Origin: Phenylobacterium soli
Lineage (GTDB): Bacteria > Pseudomonadota > Alphaproteobacteria > Caulobacterales > Caulobacteraceae
NCBI RefSeq assembly: GCF_003254475.1
Contig: NZ_QFYQ01000001.1
Span: 3,438,001-3,502,000 of the forward strand
Direction of reading: 5' to 3'
DNA: 64,000 nucleotides
A model generated the notes under the pieces. That model had not been told where the DNA came from and did not search any database. It was given only the letters and a program-made list of their open reading frames with translations. Shown piece after piece: positions 32,376 through 40,000 of the stretch. The position numbers were made by a program, and so were the translations under genes. The first letter of the stretch is position 1. Every line of letters starts with the position of its first letter.

Positions 32376-32890
32376 TCGCGGGCGTAGAGCGGGTCGTTCG
32401 GCTTCTTGCCGCCATGCAGCAGGATGGCCGGATCGCCGATGCCGCCGCGCGCCCAGGTCTCGGCGATCGGCTGCTCGCGGTTCCACTCCCAGCGCAGCTG
32501 CCGCCGGGCGATGCGCCAGACGCCGTCGCGCCGCTCGAACCGGTCGATGGCGCGGGCCAGGGTCAAGGTCTCGAAGGGCGGCTCGGCGGCGGGATAGCGG
32601 GCGAAGGACAGGTAGTAGCTCTCCGCCAGCGCCCGGTCCGCACCCTCCAGCTCCACCAGGATATTGGTCACCGTGTGGGTCATCAGACGGTCGCTGTGAA
32701 GCGCCGGCAGGATGGCGGCGATGTAGTCGTTCGCCGGACCGAGGAAGGAGCCGCCATGATCCTCCACCGCGTCGTCGTGGTAGCAGGCGCGCAGCAGCGC
32801 CTCGTCGCCGCGGTCGACGGCGCGGCTGTAGCGAAGGATAACCTCGGTGATCGCCTGCTTGTCGAGCAGGGCCCTAATCTCGGCGTCCAT
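32372..32890 (-). CDS. NTF2-like protein, SnoaL_4 type
   Basis: A 172-residue protein of the SnoaL_4 branch, which includes scytalone dehydratase and gamma-hexachlorocyclohexane dehydrochlorinase. The family dyad positions are occupied: Asp in LRYSRAVDRGDEAL (about residue 26) and His in LMTHTVTNILV (about residue 71). An Arg-rich C-terminal part (WRIARRQLRWEWNREQP) is typical. A dehydratase or isomerase role is plausible. It lies 6 bases downstream of another NTF2-like gene on the same strand. Confidence 0.8.
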   Translation of the reverse strand: MDAEIRALLDKQAITEVILRYSRAVDRGDEALLRACYHDDAVEDHGGSFLGPANDYIAAILPALHSDRLMTHTVTNILVELEGADRALAESYYLSFARYPAAEPPFETLTLARAIDRFERRDGVWRIARRQLRWEWNREQPIAETWARGGIGDPAILLHGGKKPNDPLYARD

Positions 32891-32896
32891 GGGCGG

Positions 32897-33313
32897 TCAG
32901 CGGGTCTTGGCGTCGAAGTCTTCGGTCAGGCCCATGGCCTTCAGCAGGTGGGCGCGGTCGTAGTACTCGCGCCAGACCTTGATCAGCTCGCCCTCGAACT
33001 CGAGCACCCCGACCACCGGGGCCGAGCCCGGCCGGCCGCGGATCACGAATTCGTCCGTGCGCTCCATGTAGAGCACCCCGTCGATCACCCCCATGTGGTG
33101 GATGTTGAGGGTGATGGACTCCAGCCCGTCGCCGAGCCCCGACACGCGCTTGTAGACGGCCTCGCGGCCGACCACCGGCTCGACCATCATCGAGTGAAGC
33201 ACCCCGTCCGGCGTGAACATGTCGGCGACCTTGCGCCAGTCCATGACGCGCCAGGCCTCGGCCATCTCGCGCCCCTTGGCGATCTTCTGTTCGTCCGACA
33301 GCGTGGCGCCCAT
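32897..33313 (-). CDS. NTF2/limonene-epoxide-hydrolase-like protein, cytoplasmic paralogue
   Basis: A 138-residue protein without signal peptide, closely similar to the exported protein at 29140-29595 (AWRVMDWRKVADMFTPDGVL against AWKSADWRKVADLFAEDGVL; both end in a WREYYDRA segment). The ATG at 33313 follows GGGGAG. It forms a two-gene unit with the SnoaL_4 protein. Possible roles are epoxide hydrolysis or isomerisation, but the limonene-epoxide-hydrolase Asp-Arg-Asp triad cannot be assigned with confidence. Confidence 0.8.
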   Translation of the reverse strand: MGATLSDEQKIAKGREMAEAWRVMDWRKVADMFTPDGVLHSMMVEPVVGREAVYKRVSGLGDGLESITLNIHHMGVIDGVLYMERTDEFVIRGRPGSAPVVGVLEFEGELIKVWREYYDRAHLLKAMGLTEDFDAKTR

Positions 33314-33362
33314 TCCTCACTCCCCTGATCTCGGCGCGGCTGTTGCGCCACGTCATGAGATT

Positions 33363-33380
33363 TAACTTGCATAACGGTAC
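33363..33380 (+). promoter_or_regulatory. shared 18-bp element, copy 3
   Basis: The plus strand reads TAACTTGCATAACGGTAC. It lies 49 bases upstream of the divergent NTF2-like gene start (33313) and 393 bases before the receptor gene. Confidence 0.7.
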
Positions 33381-33464
33381 TGACGATTGGCAAGACCTTT
33401 CTGCGGAGCGCGAGTCCGTGGCCCTGGTCCGCCGGATCTGGCCCGGTGCGATCGGCACAGTGTG

Positions 33465-33482
33465 TGACTTGCGTTACGAGAC
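33465..33482 (+). promoter_or_regulatory. shared 18-bp element, copy 4
   Basis: The plus strand reads TGACTTGCGTTACGAGAC, with an imperfect CTTG-5-CGAG dyad. It is about 100 bases from copy 3, in the same orientation. Confidence 0.6.
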
Positions 33483-33606
33483 TAAAAGCGTAATCCTGCC
33501 GTTGGAGGCTAAGACCAACGAAAAACCTGTCGGGGGAAACTTCGTAGTCGGGCAAGGCCGCGACGAACCGCGCTCCTGAGCGCTGTCCAAGGCGCGTTCC
33601 AAGTAT

Positions 33607-33624
33607 CTGAAGTTATGCAAGCTG
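33607..33624 (-). promoter_or_regulatory. shared 18-bp element, weaker copy 5
   Basis: The minus strand reads CAGCTTGCATAACTTCAG. It keeps the CTTGCATAAC core but not the terminal AC common to the other copies. It lies 149 bases before the receptor start. Confidence 0.4.
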
Positions 33625-33773
33625 GCGCGGAGCACACCTCGGCGTCGGAGCGGGACTGCTCGGCCCGAAAATCCCCCACGCGTCGCCAACCCTTCCGCCC
33701 GTGAACACACGAGCGCGCGCGGAAGCACAACAAAGGCCCCGGCGAGCCGCCGAGGGCTTCCCGGGGGAGACCA

Positions 33774-36080
33774 GTGAAGCTGCACCACACCACATCCATC
33801 ATCGCCCTGATCGCAGGCGTCAGCCTCGCCGCGCCGGCGCTGGCCGCGAGCCCCGCGACCTCGGCCAGCGCGAGCAACCAGCTCGAGGAACTCGTCGTCA
33901 CCGCGCAGAAGCGCGAGATGAACCTGCAGCAGGCGCCGCTTTCGATCACCGCGGTCAGCGGCGAGACCCTGGCCAAGGACAAGATCCTGAACTCGGAGGA
34001 CCTCGGCCATTCGACAGTCGGCCTGACGTTCACCCAGAACTCGCCGCAGGCCCTGGAGCTGAACATCCGCGGCGTGGTCAACACCCGCCTGACGGCGCCC
34101 ACCGCCGACCAGTCGGTCTCCACCTTCGTGGACGAGGTCTACGTCAGCCGCTCGGGGAACCTGAACACCGCCTTCTATGACCTGGAGCGCATCGAGCTGG
34201 TCCGCGGTCCGCAGGGCGTGCTGCTCGGCAAGAACGTGACCGGCGGCGCGATCAGCGTCATCTCCGCCCCGCCGCAGTTCGACTATTCGGGCGAGGTCGC
34301 GGTCACTCTCGGCAACTACGACCTGAAGCAGGTCAGCGGCCATGTCACCGGCCCGCTGATGAGCGGCCTGGCCGGGCGTCTGTCGTTCCAGACGATCAAC
34401 CACTCCGGCTACGCCAAGGACCTCGAGCACAACGTCGACCTGGAGAACCTGGACTCGACCCAGATCCGCGGCCAGCTGCTCTACAAGCCGGAAGGCACCG
34501 ACTTCCGCGCCCACCTGACCGTCGACTACGACAAGGACACCAGCAACGGCCCGAACCGCGTCGGCATGGGCGAGACGACCTGCACCACGCCGTCGCAGTG
34601 CTTCGCCCCCTGGTACAAGGCCCGCCTGGCGATCGCCGCCCTGCGCGGCGGGCTGTCGATCCGCGAGAGCTATCCGACCTGGCCGCTGTTCGCCGGCACG
34701 GCCACGCCGAGCCCGCAGCGGATCGAGCACGAGTCCACCAGCTACATCCTGAAGATGGAGAAGGACGTCCTGCCGAACATCACCCTGACCTCGGTCAGCG
34801 GCTATCGGCACGGCCAGGCCTACACCCTCTACGATCAGTCCGGCATCGGCCCGACGAACCCCTACAACGTGGTGACGCCGCTGCTCTTCGCCGAGCCGGT
34901 GAACTTCATCGAGCACGTGCAGCAGATCTCGGAGGAGGTGCGCCTCACCTCGCACTATCCGAACAGCCGCTTCGACTGGATCCTGGGCGCCTACTACCTC
35001 CACACCAAGGTGCACCAGTTCAACCGGTTCTGGGGCGAGAGCACCGTGCTCCCGACCCTCTCGGGCGAGAGCCACTGGGACGACTACGGCGCCAACGAGG
35101 ACGAGGCCGTCTTCGCCCAGCTCGGCTACAAGCTGACCGACACCCTCAAGGTCGAGGCCGGCGTCCGCTACACCAAGGACAAGAAGGACGGCGTCCAGAC
35201 GGGCGTCGCCGTGGCCCTGGGCGATCGCCTGAAGCCCAACGACACGGCCCCGCTCACCCCGCTGACCGCCGTGCCGGGCTTCAGCACCGCCTACGGCGCC
35301 AAGTGGTCGAAGGTGACCCCGCAGGTCACCCTTACCTGGACGCCCACCGCCGACCTGATGGCCTATGCGACCGTCTCGGCCGGCTTCAAGGGCGGCGGCT
35401 TCCAGAACGACGCGCCGAACGCCTTCGCCGCCCGTCAGCCCTACCGGCCTGAATCGCTGACCAACTACGAGGCCGGCTACAAGTGGGAGTTCCTGGACCA
35501 CCGGGCCCGGTGGAACACCTCGGTGTTCTTCATGGACTACACGGACCTGCAGGTTCAGCGGACCGACGGCACCTGCCTGTGCAACGTCATCGCCAACGCC
35601 GGCGCCGCCGAGATCAAAGGCGTCGAGACCGAGTTCCAGTTCGCGCCGGTCCACGCGGTGCGCCTGTTCCTCGGCGGCAGCACCCTGGACGCCAAGTACA
35701 CCGACTACGTCGATCCGGTGACCAAGGTGTCCTACAACGGCAAGTTCCTGCAGCGGACGCCCCGCTACCAGGTCTCCGCCGGCGCCGAACTGACGACCAG
35801 CGCGCTTGGCATGGAGGACGCTCTCCACGTGAAGCTGAGCTACAAGTACCAGGGCAAGATGAGCTGGGCGCCCGACAACGTTCAGTCCGAGAAGCCCTAC
35901 GGCCTGCTCGACGGCCGCATCACCCTCGCCCCGGCGGACAAGCCGTGGTCGGTGTCGGTGTGGGGCCGCAACCTGGCCGACCAGGAATACCGCACCAACA
36001 TCATCGACATCCTCGGCGACGCCGTCTCTTCGTTCGGCCCGCCGCGCACCTTCGGCGTGGAACTCTCGACCAAGTTCTAA
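33774..36080 (+). CDS. TonB-dependent outer-membrane receptor
   Basis: A 768-residue receptor. The signal peptide (about 1-25, ending PALAAS) is followed by a TonB-box-like EELVVTAQKR, a plug domain (about 45-155, containing ELVRGPQGVLLGKNVTGGAI) and a 22-strand barrel ending in Phe (VELSTKF). The GTG start at 33774 is preceded by GGGGGAGA. Receptors of this subgroup in Caulobacteraceae and sphingomonads are commonly linked to uptake of plant or aromatic compounds rather than iron, and its place inside a catabolic island with no siderophore genes agrees. The ligand is unknown. Confidence 0.92.
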   Translation: MKLHHTTSIIALIAGVSLAAPALAASPATSASASNQLEELVVTAQKREMNLQQAPLSITAVSGETLAKDKILNSEDLGHSTVGLTFTQNSPQALELNIRGVVNTRLTAPTADQSVSTFVDEVYVSRSGNLNTAFYDLERIELVRGPQGVLLGKNVTGGAISVISAPPQFDYSGEVAVTLGNYDLKQVSGHVTGPLMSGLAGRLSFQTINHSGYAKDLEHNVDLENLDSTQIRGQLLYKPEGTDFRAHLTVDYDKDTSNGPNRVGMGETTCTTPSQCFAPWYKARLAIAALRGGLSIRESYPTWPLFAGTATPSPQRIEHESTSYILKMEKDVLPNITLTSVSGYRHGQAYTLYDQSGIGPTNPYNVVTPLLFAEPVNFIEHVQQISEEVRLTSHYPNSRFDWILGAYYLHTKVHQFNRFWGESTVLPTLSGESHWDDYGANEDEAVFAQLGYKLTDTLKVEAGVRYTKDKKDGVQTGVAVALGDRLKPNDTAPLTPLTAVPGFSTAYGAKWSKVTPQVTLTWTPTADLMAYATVSAGFKGGGFQNDAPNAFAARQPYRPESLTNYEAGYKWEFLDHRARWNTSVFFMDYTDLQVQRTDGTCLCNVIANAGAAEIKGVETEFQFAPVHAVRLFLGGSTLDAKYTDYVDPVTKVSYNGKFLQRTPRYQVSAGAELTTSALGMEDALHVKLSYKYQGKMSWAPDNVQSEKPYGLLDGRITLAPADKPWSVSVWGRNLADQEYRTNIIDILGDAVSSFGPPRTFGVELSTKF

Positions 36081-36091
36081 GCCTCCTCACT

Positions 36092-36128
36092 CGCCGGGCG
36101 GCCGCAAGCCGCCCGGCGACTTCTTTCT
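36092..36128 (+). terminator. intrinsic terminator after TonB receptor
   Basis: A perfect 11-bp stem (arms CGCCGGGCGGC, 36092-36102, and GCCGCCCGGCG, 36108-36118) with loop CGCAA is followed by a pyrimidine-rich, T-containing run (TTCTTTCTTC). It begins 11 bases after the receptor stop. The next gene in the same direction begins 20 bases downstream, so it may be a partial terminator. Confidence 0.65.
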
Positions 36129-36147
36129 TCAAAGGGCGCGTACGCTC

Positions 36148-36576
36148 ATGGGTCGCCACTTCGACACCCTCTCCAAGGTCATCGCCGCATGGCAGGCGAA
36201 GGATCTCGACGCCGTGCTCTCCCACCTGGCCGACGACATCGTCTGGCACTACGCCGCCCCTGGCCTGCCGCCGATCCGCGGCAAGGCGACCGCCGCCAAG
36301 CTGCTGGCGCGCTTCCATGCCGACATGCACGGCATCGAGTGGCGGATCTTCAACTGGTCCGAGACGTACGACCGCCTGTTCATCGAGGGCGTCGACGACT
36401 ACCGCACGAGCGAGGGGCGCCGCGTGGCCGTACCCTACGCCGGCGTGCTGGAATTCCGCGACGGCCTGATCGTCGGCTGGCGCGACTACGTCGATCTGGG
36501 TGTCATCGCCGCCCAGAAGTCCGGCGAACCGCTCAGCGCCCAGGTCCTCGAACTGCTGGGCGAGGCCGCCGCTTGA
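36148..36576 (+). CDS. NTF2/SnoaL-like protein, cytoplasmic copy
   Basis: A 142-residue NTF2-like protein without a signal peptide (VIAAWQAKDLDAVLSHLADD, then VPYAGVLEFRDGLIVGWRDY). DDIVWHY and the IRGKA segment are typical of the SnoaL-like branch. The product of the next gene is a clear paralogue with an export signal. The stop overlaps the TTG start of that gene. It lies behind the receptor terminator, so expression may depend on readthrough or a weak local promoter. Confidence 0.8.
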   Translation: MGRHFDTLSKVIAAWQAKDLDAVLSHLADDIVWHYAAPGLPPIRGKATAAKLLARFHADMHGIEWRIFNWSETYDRLFIEGVDDYRTSEGRRVAVPYAGVLEFRDGLIVGWRDYVDLGVIAAQKSGEPLSAQVLELLGEAAA

Positions 36577-37097
36577 GCCCCCTCTTCACCCTCGACCGCC
36601 GCACCCTGCTGGCCGCCGCCGGCGCGCTGGCGGCCTCCCCCGCCCTTGCCCAGGAGCGTTCCTCCATGTCGCGCCTCTATCCCGTCCTTCTCGCCGTCAT
36701 CGACGCCTGGCATCGCCAGGACGTGGAGGGCGTGCTGGCCCACGTCACCGACGACATCGTCTGGCGCAACTCCTCCGGCTTCGCCCCGGCCATCCGCGGC
36801 AAGGCGGCCATGCGCACGGCGCTGCAGGGCATGGCCCCGGTCATCAAGACCAACAAGTGGCGCATCTTCGACTATGCCGAGAGCGAGACGCGCCTGTTCA
36901 TGGAAGGCGTCGACGAGTTCTGGCTGACCACCGGCCAACACGTGGCTATTCCCTATGCCGGCGTGCTCGAGTTCCGCGGCGCCCTGATCCACGAATGGCG
37001 CGAGTACTTCGACGGTCGGATCAGCGCCGCCATGAAGGCCGGACAGCCGATCACGCCCGAGGTCGAGGAGATGATCGGCCGCCCCGTCGCCCGCTGA
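36573..37097 (+). CDS. NTF2/SnoaL-like protein, exported copy with twin-arginine-like signal
   Basis: A 174-residue protein. I start it at TTG 36573, which overlaps the upstream stop (TTGA) and gives the N-terminus LFTLDRRTLLAAAGALAASP-ALAQ, a signal with a twin arginine before the hydrophobic stretch. The mature part (VIDAWHRQDVEGVLAHVTDD, IPYAGVLEFRGALIHEWREY) is a paralogue of the preceding gene product. A start at ATG 36666 would remove the signal; the intact signal in frame right at the coupled start argues for TTG. The function is unknown. The 3' end abuts the convergent HxlR gene. Confidence 0.72.
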   Translation: MSPLFTLDRRTLLAAAGALAASPALAQERSSMSRLYPVLLAVIDAWHRQDVEGVLAHVTDDIVWRNSSGFAPAIRGKAAMRTALQGMAPVIKTNKWRIFDYAESETRLFMEGVDEFWLTTGQHVAIPYAGVLEFRGALIHEWREYFDGRISAAMKAGQPITPEVEEMIGRPVAR

Positions 37098-38054
37098 TCA
37101 GGGGCCCGGCGTCACGGTCTCGAGGGTCGCGGGCTTGCCGCACTGGTCGCAGGTGATCGTCGGCTCCAGCACGTGGTCGCAGGCGCGGTGGAAGGTGATC
37201 AGCGGCGCGCCCTTCTCGCTGGCCAGCCAGCGGTCGCCCCAGCGATTGAGCTCGACGATCAGCGGATAGAGATCGCGCCCCTCGTCCGTGAGCCGGTATT
37301 CCCAGCGCTCCGGCCGCTCCTGGTAAAGCGTCCGGCGCAGGATGCCGAGGTCCACCAGCCGGGCGAGGCGGTCGGCCAGGATGTTGGGCGCGATGCCCAG
37401 CGAGGCCTGCAGGTCGTTGAAGCGGCGCCGGCCCATGAAGGCCGAGGCGATCACGTGGCTCGTCCAGCGATCGCCCAGCACCTGGAAGGCGCGGTCGAGC
37501 ATCGGGTTGCCCTGATTGAGGCCGTCCGCCGGAACGATCGAGCGCCGCTGGGCGCGCGGCGGGGCGGAGGGCTCGTATTCCGCGCCGGGCCCCTCCTTCA
37601 CATAGACGTCGCGGGCGGTGACCAGGCCATGGCAGTGGCCGCAGCGCAGCTCGGGCGTGAACTCCCTGCCGCAGCTATGCCTCAGCCGGTGCGCCGGGTT
37701 GGCCGGATCGTAGAACCAGCGCTTCTCCCAGCCGATGATGGTGAGCGCGACCGGGTAGAGATCGAGGCCCATCTCGGTCAGGCGGTATTCGTCCCTGGCG
37801 GGGCGTTCCTGGTAGCGGACCTTCTTGACGATGCCGGCCGTCTGCAGACGGCGCAGGCGGTCGACGAGCAGGCTGCGCGCCAGGCCGATGCGGCCCTGGA
37901 ACTCATCGAACCGGCGCACGCGCTGGAACGCGAGGTATAGGATCATCAGGGTCCAGCGGTCGCCCAGGATGTTGAGCGCGCGGGCCGCGGAGTTGGCCTG
38001 TACGAGCTGGGTGAGCGGCGGCGACGGCGGGTCGTGTCGACTCTCTTCGGCCAT
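37098..38054 (-). CDS. tandem-domain HxlR family transcriptional regulator 1
   Basis: A 318-residue protein with two HxlR winged-helix domains in one chain: about residues 20-115 (ALNILGDRWTLMILYLAFQR, RLRRLQTAGIVKKVRY) and about 188-285 (AFQVLGDRWTSHVIASAFMG, RLARLVDLGILRRTLY). Each is followed by a short zinc-ribbon-like segment: HSCGREFTPELRCGHC and HRACDHVLEPTITCDQCG (H-x1-2-C-x9-C-x2-C). Ordinary HxlR proteins are single-domain homodimers of 100-150 residues, so this is a covalent dimer. It probably controls genes of the island. A paralogue lies at 46050. Confidence 0.88.
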   Translation of the reverse strand: MAEESRHDPPSPPLTQLVQANSAARALNILGDRWTLMILYLAFQRVRRFDEFQGRIGLARSLLVDRLRRLQTAGIVKKVRYQERPARDEYRLTEMGLDLYPVALTIIGWEKRWFYDPANPAHRLRHSCGREFTPELRCGHCHGLVTARDVYVKEGPGAEYEPSAPPRAQRRSIVPADGLNQGNPMLDRAFQVLGDRWTSHVIASAFMGRRRFNDLQASLGIAPNILADRLARLVDLGILRRTLYQERPERWEYRLTDEGRDLYPLIVELNRWGDRWLASEKGAPLITFHRACDHVLEPTITCDQCGKPATLETVTPGP

Positions 38055-38139
38055 GTCGCCTCGATGCTGGGAGCGCGCGGAACGTCCAGTTCCCGCCCGG
38101 CGATGTCAAGCCTCGCGAGACGAGGTTTCGGCCCCGGGG
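38055..38139 (-). promoter_or_regulatory. HxlR regulator 1 promoter with two dyads
   Basis: On the minus strand a perfect TTGACA (38109-38104) is flanked by two inverted repeats: CCTCG-5-CGAGG (38111-38125) upstream and GGAAC-5-GTTCC (38079-38093) downstream, the latter where a -10 would fall. This layout suits an autoregulated promoter. The shared 18-bp element is absent here. Confidence 0.5.
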
Positions 38140-39054
38140 TCAGGACACGGCCCGGTAGTCCGCCGCCAGGGCCTCAACGATGTCGGCGAGCGGCTCGATG
38201 GCCCGGACCTCGCCCGCGCCCTGCCCGGCCGACCAGACGTCGCGCCAGCGCTTGGCGGCGTCCTCCGGCCGGCCAAGATTGACCTCGGCCCGGGTCTTCA
38301 GCCCCTCGGCGTCGTAGCCGGCGGCGGCGAGGCTGGCCTTCAACCAGTTGGCCGGGATGCCGGTTAGGGCCGCGGATGTGACGACGTCCTCGGCGCTGGC
38401 CTCGATCAGCATCTGCTTGTAGCCGGGGACCGCCAGGCTCTCCTCGCAGGCGATCAGGCGCGTGCCGAGGTAGGCGAGGTCCGCGCCGAGCAACTGTGCC
38501 GCCCGGATAGCGCGGCCCGTGCCGATGCCGCCGCCCAGGACGATCGTACCGCCGAACACCTCCCGGACGGCGGGGGCGAAGGCGAAGCCGGCGATCTGGC
38601 CCGTGTGCCCGCCGGCGCCGGCCGCCACCAGGATCAGGCCGTCGACCCCGGTCTTGGCGGCCTTCTCCGCGAAGGTCAGGGAATTCACGTCGGCGAAGAC
38701 GAGTCCGCCGTAGCCTTGGATGGCCTCCACCACGGCCGCCGGGCTGCCGAGCGCGGTGATCACGATCGGCGGCCGATGCTTCATCACCAGCTCGAGCTCC
38801 TCCTCCCAGCGGGCGTAGGAGCGATGGACCATGATGTTCACGGCCCAGGGCGGCGCGTCCGCCGGCAGGGTCGCCGTGATCTGACCCATCCAGGCGTCAA
38901 GCTCATCGAGCGAGCGGGCGTTGTTGGCCGGGAAGGAACCGATGATGCCGGCCTTGCAGGCGGCCAGCACCATGTCGACGCCGGAAACCAGGAACATCGG
39001 CGCGGCGATCGCCGGCAGCCTCAGACGCTCGGCGATGTGGGCGGGAAGGCTCAT
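38140..39054 (-). CDS. nitronate monooxygenase family FMN enzyme
   Basis: A 304-residue FMN-dependent (beta/alpha)8 protein of the nitronate monooxygenase/2-nitropropane dioxygenase family. The N-terminus (RLRLPAIAAPMFLVSGVDMV, then GIIGSFPANNA) and the phosphate-binding glycine-rich parts (GAGGHTGQIAGFA, IVLGGGIGTGRAI) are characteristic. True nitronate oxidation is unproven for this branch; related proteins act as enoyl reductases or oxidases in catabolic operons. It lies 30 bases downstream of the DUF1295 gene on the same strand. Confidence 0.85.
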   Translation of the reverse strand: MSLPAHIAERLRLPAIAAPMFLVSGVDMVLAACKAGIIGSFPANNARSLDELDAWMGQITATLPADAPPWAVNIMVHRSYARWEEELELVMKHRPPIVITALGSPAAVVEAIQGYGGLVFADVNSLTFAEKAAKTGVDGLILVAAGAGGHTGQIAGFAFAPAVREVFGGTIVLGGGIGTGRAIRAAQLLGADLAYLGTRLIACEESLAVPGYKQMLIEASAEDVVTSAALTGIPANWLKASLAAAGYDAEGLKTRAEVNLGRPEDAAKRWRDVWSAGQGAGEVRAIEPLADIVEALAADYRAVS

Positions 39055-39084
39055 CCTCAGATCGCTTTCTTCAGGTCGCGTCCA

Positions 39085-39894
39085 TCAGGCCGCCTTCGGC
39101 GGCTTGGGCGGCCAGGGGAAGAAGCCGGAGGTGCGGCGCATGTAGTCCTCGTAGCCCGGCTTCTTGCGGCGCATGCGGCCTTCGACCGTGGGCACGCCGC
39201 TCCAGCGGGTTAGGGTGTAGACGAGGTAGATCGGACCGACGACGGCGAAGAGGCCAAGCCGGGTCTCGGCCGCCACCAACCACAGCCCCCACCAGACGCA
39301 GGCGTCGCCGAAGTAGTTCGGGTGACGCGTGTAGCGCCACAGGCCCTTGTCCATCACCTGGCCGGCGTTGACCGGGTTCTTCTTGAAGCGGACCAGCTGG
39401 AAGTCGGCGAGGCTTTCGAAGATCAGGCCGATGACCGCGAGCACGGCGCCCGCGAGGCCGAGCGGACCCAGCGGCGAGGCGTCCGGCGAGACCTGGCCGA
39501 GCTGGACCGGAAGGCAGACCAGCCAGAGCAGCGGCATCTGCAGCATGAAGACCAGCCGGAAGGCCGCGTAGGCATAGCCCCAGCCACGCTCGGCCTTGGC
39601 CTTGTCGAGCATGCGCACGTAGCGGCCGTCCGGCCCGTGGTCGCGCCAGCGCCAGAGCATGTAGCCGCCGAGCCTGAGCGCCCAGGCCACGCAGATCCCG
39701 GTCAGCACGATGCGCCGCGGCGTGCCGCCTCCAGTCTGCAGGTAGGTGGAGATCGCCACGAGGCCCATGCCCAGCCCCCAGAGGCTGTCGACCGGCGTGC
39801 AGTCGCGCTGGGCGACGCACACCGCCCATGCGAGCACGAACAGGGCCAGGATCACGCCGGCGTTGACCGCCAGGACGACGACGAAGTCAGGCAT
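39085..39894 (-). CDS. DUF1295 membrane protein (steroid 5-alpha-reductase-like)
   Basis: A 269-residue protein with about six or seven hydrophobic segments. The C-terminal motif GLWRYTRHPNYFGDACVWWG and the tail KKPGYEDYMRRTSGFFP are the DUF1295/steroid 5-alpha-reductase C-terminal signature. The family reduces enone C=C bonds of lipidic substrates with NADPH in eukaryotes; bacterial members are largely uncharacterised. GGGGAG precedes the ATG. It shares a promoter region and an 18-bp element with the divergent SDR. Confidence 0.85.
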   Translation of the reverse strand: MPDFVVVLAVNAGVILALFVLAWAVCVAQRDCTPVDSLWGLGMGLVAISTYLQTGGGTPRRIVLTGICVAWALRLGGYMLWRWRDHGPDGRYVRMLDKAKAERGWGYAYAAFRLVFMLQMPLLWLVCLPVQLGQVSPDASPLGPLGLAGAVLAVIGLIFESLADFQLVRFKKNPVNAGQVMDKGLWRYTRHPNYFGDACVWWGLWLVAAETRLGLFAVVGPIYLVYTLTRWSGVPTVEGRMRRKKPGYEDYMRRTSGFFPWPPKPPKAA

Positions 39895-39950
39895 TTCAGC
39901 TCCCCCGAGCTTTCGATCCCGCCAGCGATTCCGTCGACGGCGGTTTAACA

Positions 39951-39968
39951 GTCTTTCTATGCAAGTTA
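39951..39968 (-). promoter_or_regulatory. shared 18-bp element, copy 6
   Basis: The minus strand reads TAACTTGCATAGAAAGAC. It lies between the divergent DUF1295 gene (start 39894) and SDR gene (start 40001) and points toward DUF1295. Confidence 0.7.
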
Positions 39969-40000
39969 ACCTGCCGTCGCAAGGACAGCGAGGACATCTC

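Larger units (their letters stand above)
33314..33773. promoter_or_regulatory. 460-base divergent regulatory region with three copies of the shared element
   Basis: This long spacer between the NTF2 pair and the TonB receptor contains no credible gene; a 78-codon frame at 33343-33579 has no family resemblance and spans two of the repeated elements. Copies of the 18-bp element lie at 33363-33380, 33465-33482 and (weaker, reversed) 33607-33624. The stretch is A+T-richer than the genes. It probably integrates control of both transcription units. Confidence 0.6.

Noticed and set aside
33343..33579. 78-codon plus-strand frame before the TonB receptor
   Set aside because: It overlaps two copies of the repeated element, has no ribosome site and resembles no protein.
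36573..36665. Frameshift or fusion between the two adjacent NTF2-like genes
   Set aside because: The overlap TTGA gives a coupled TTG start with an intact signal sequence, so two separate proteins explain the sequence better.
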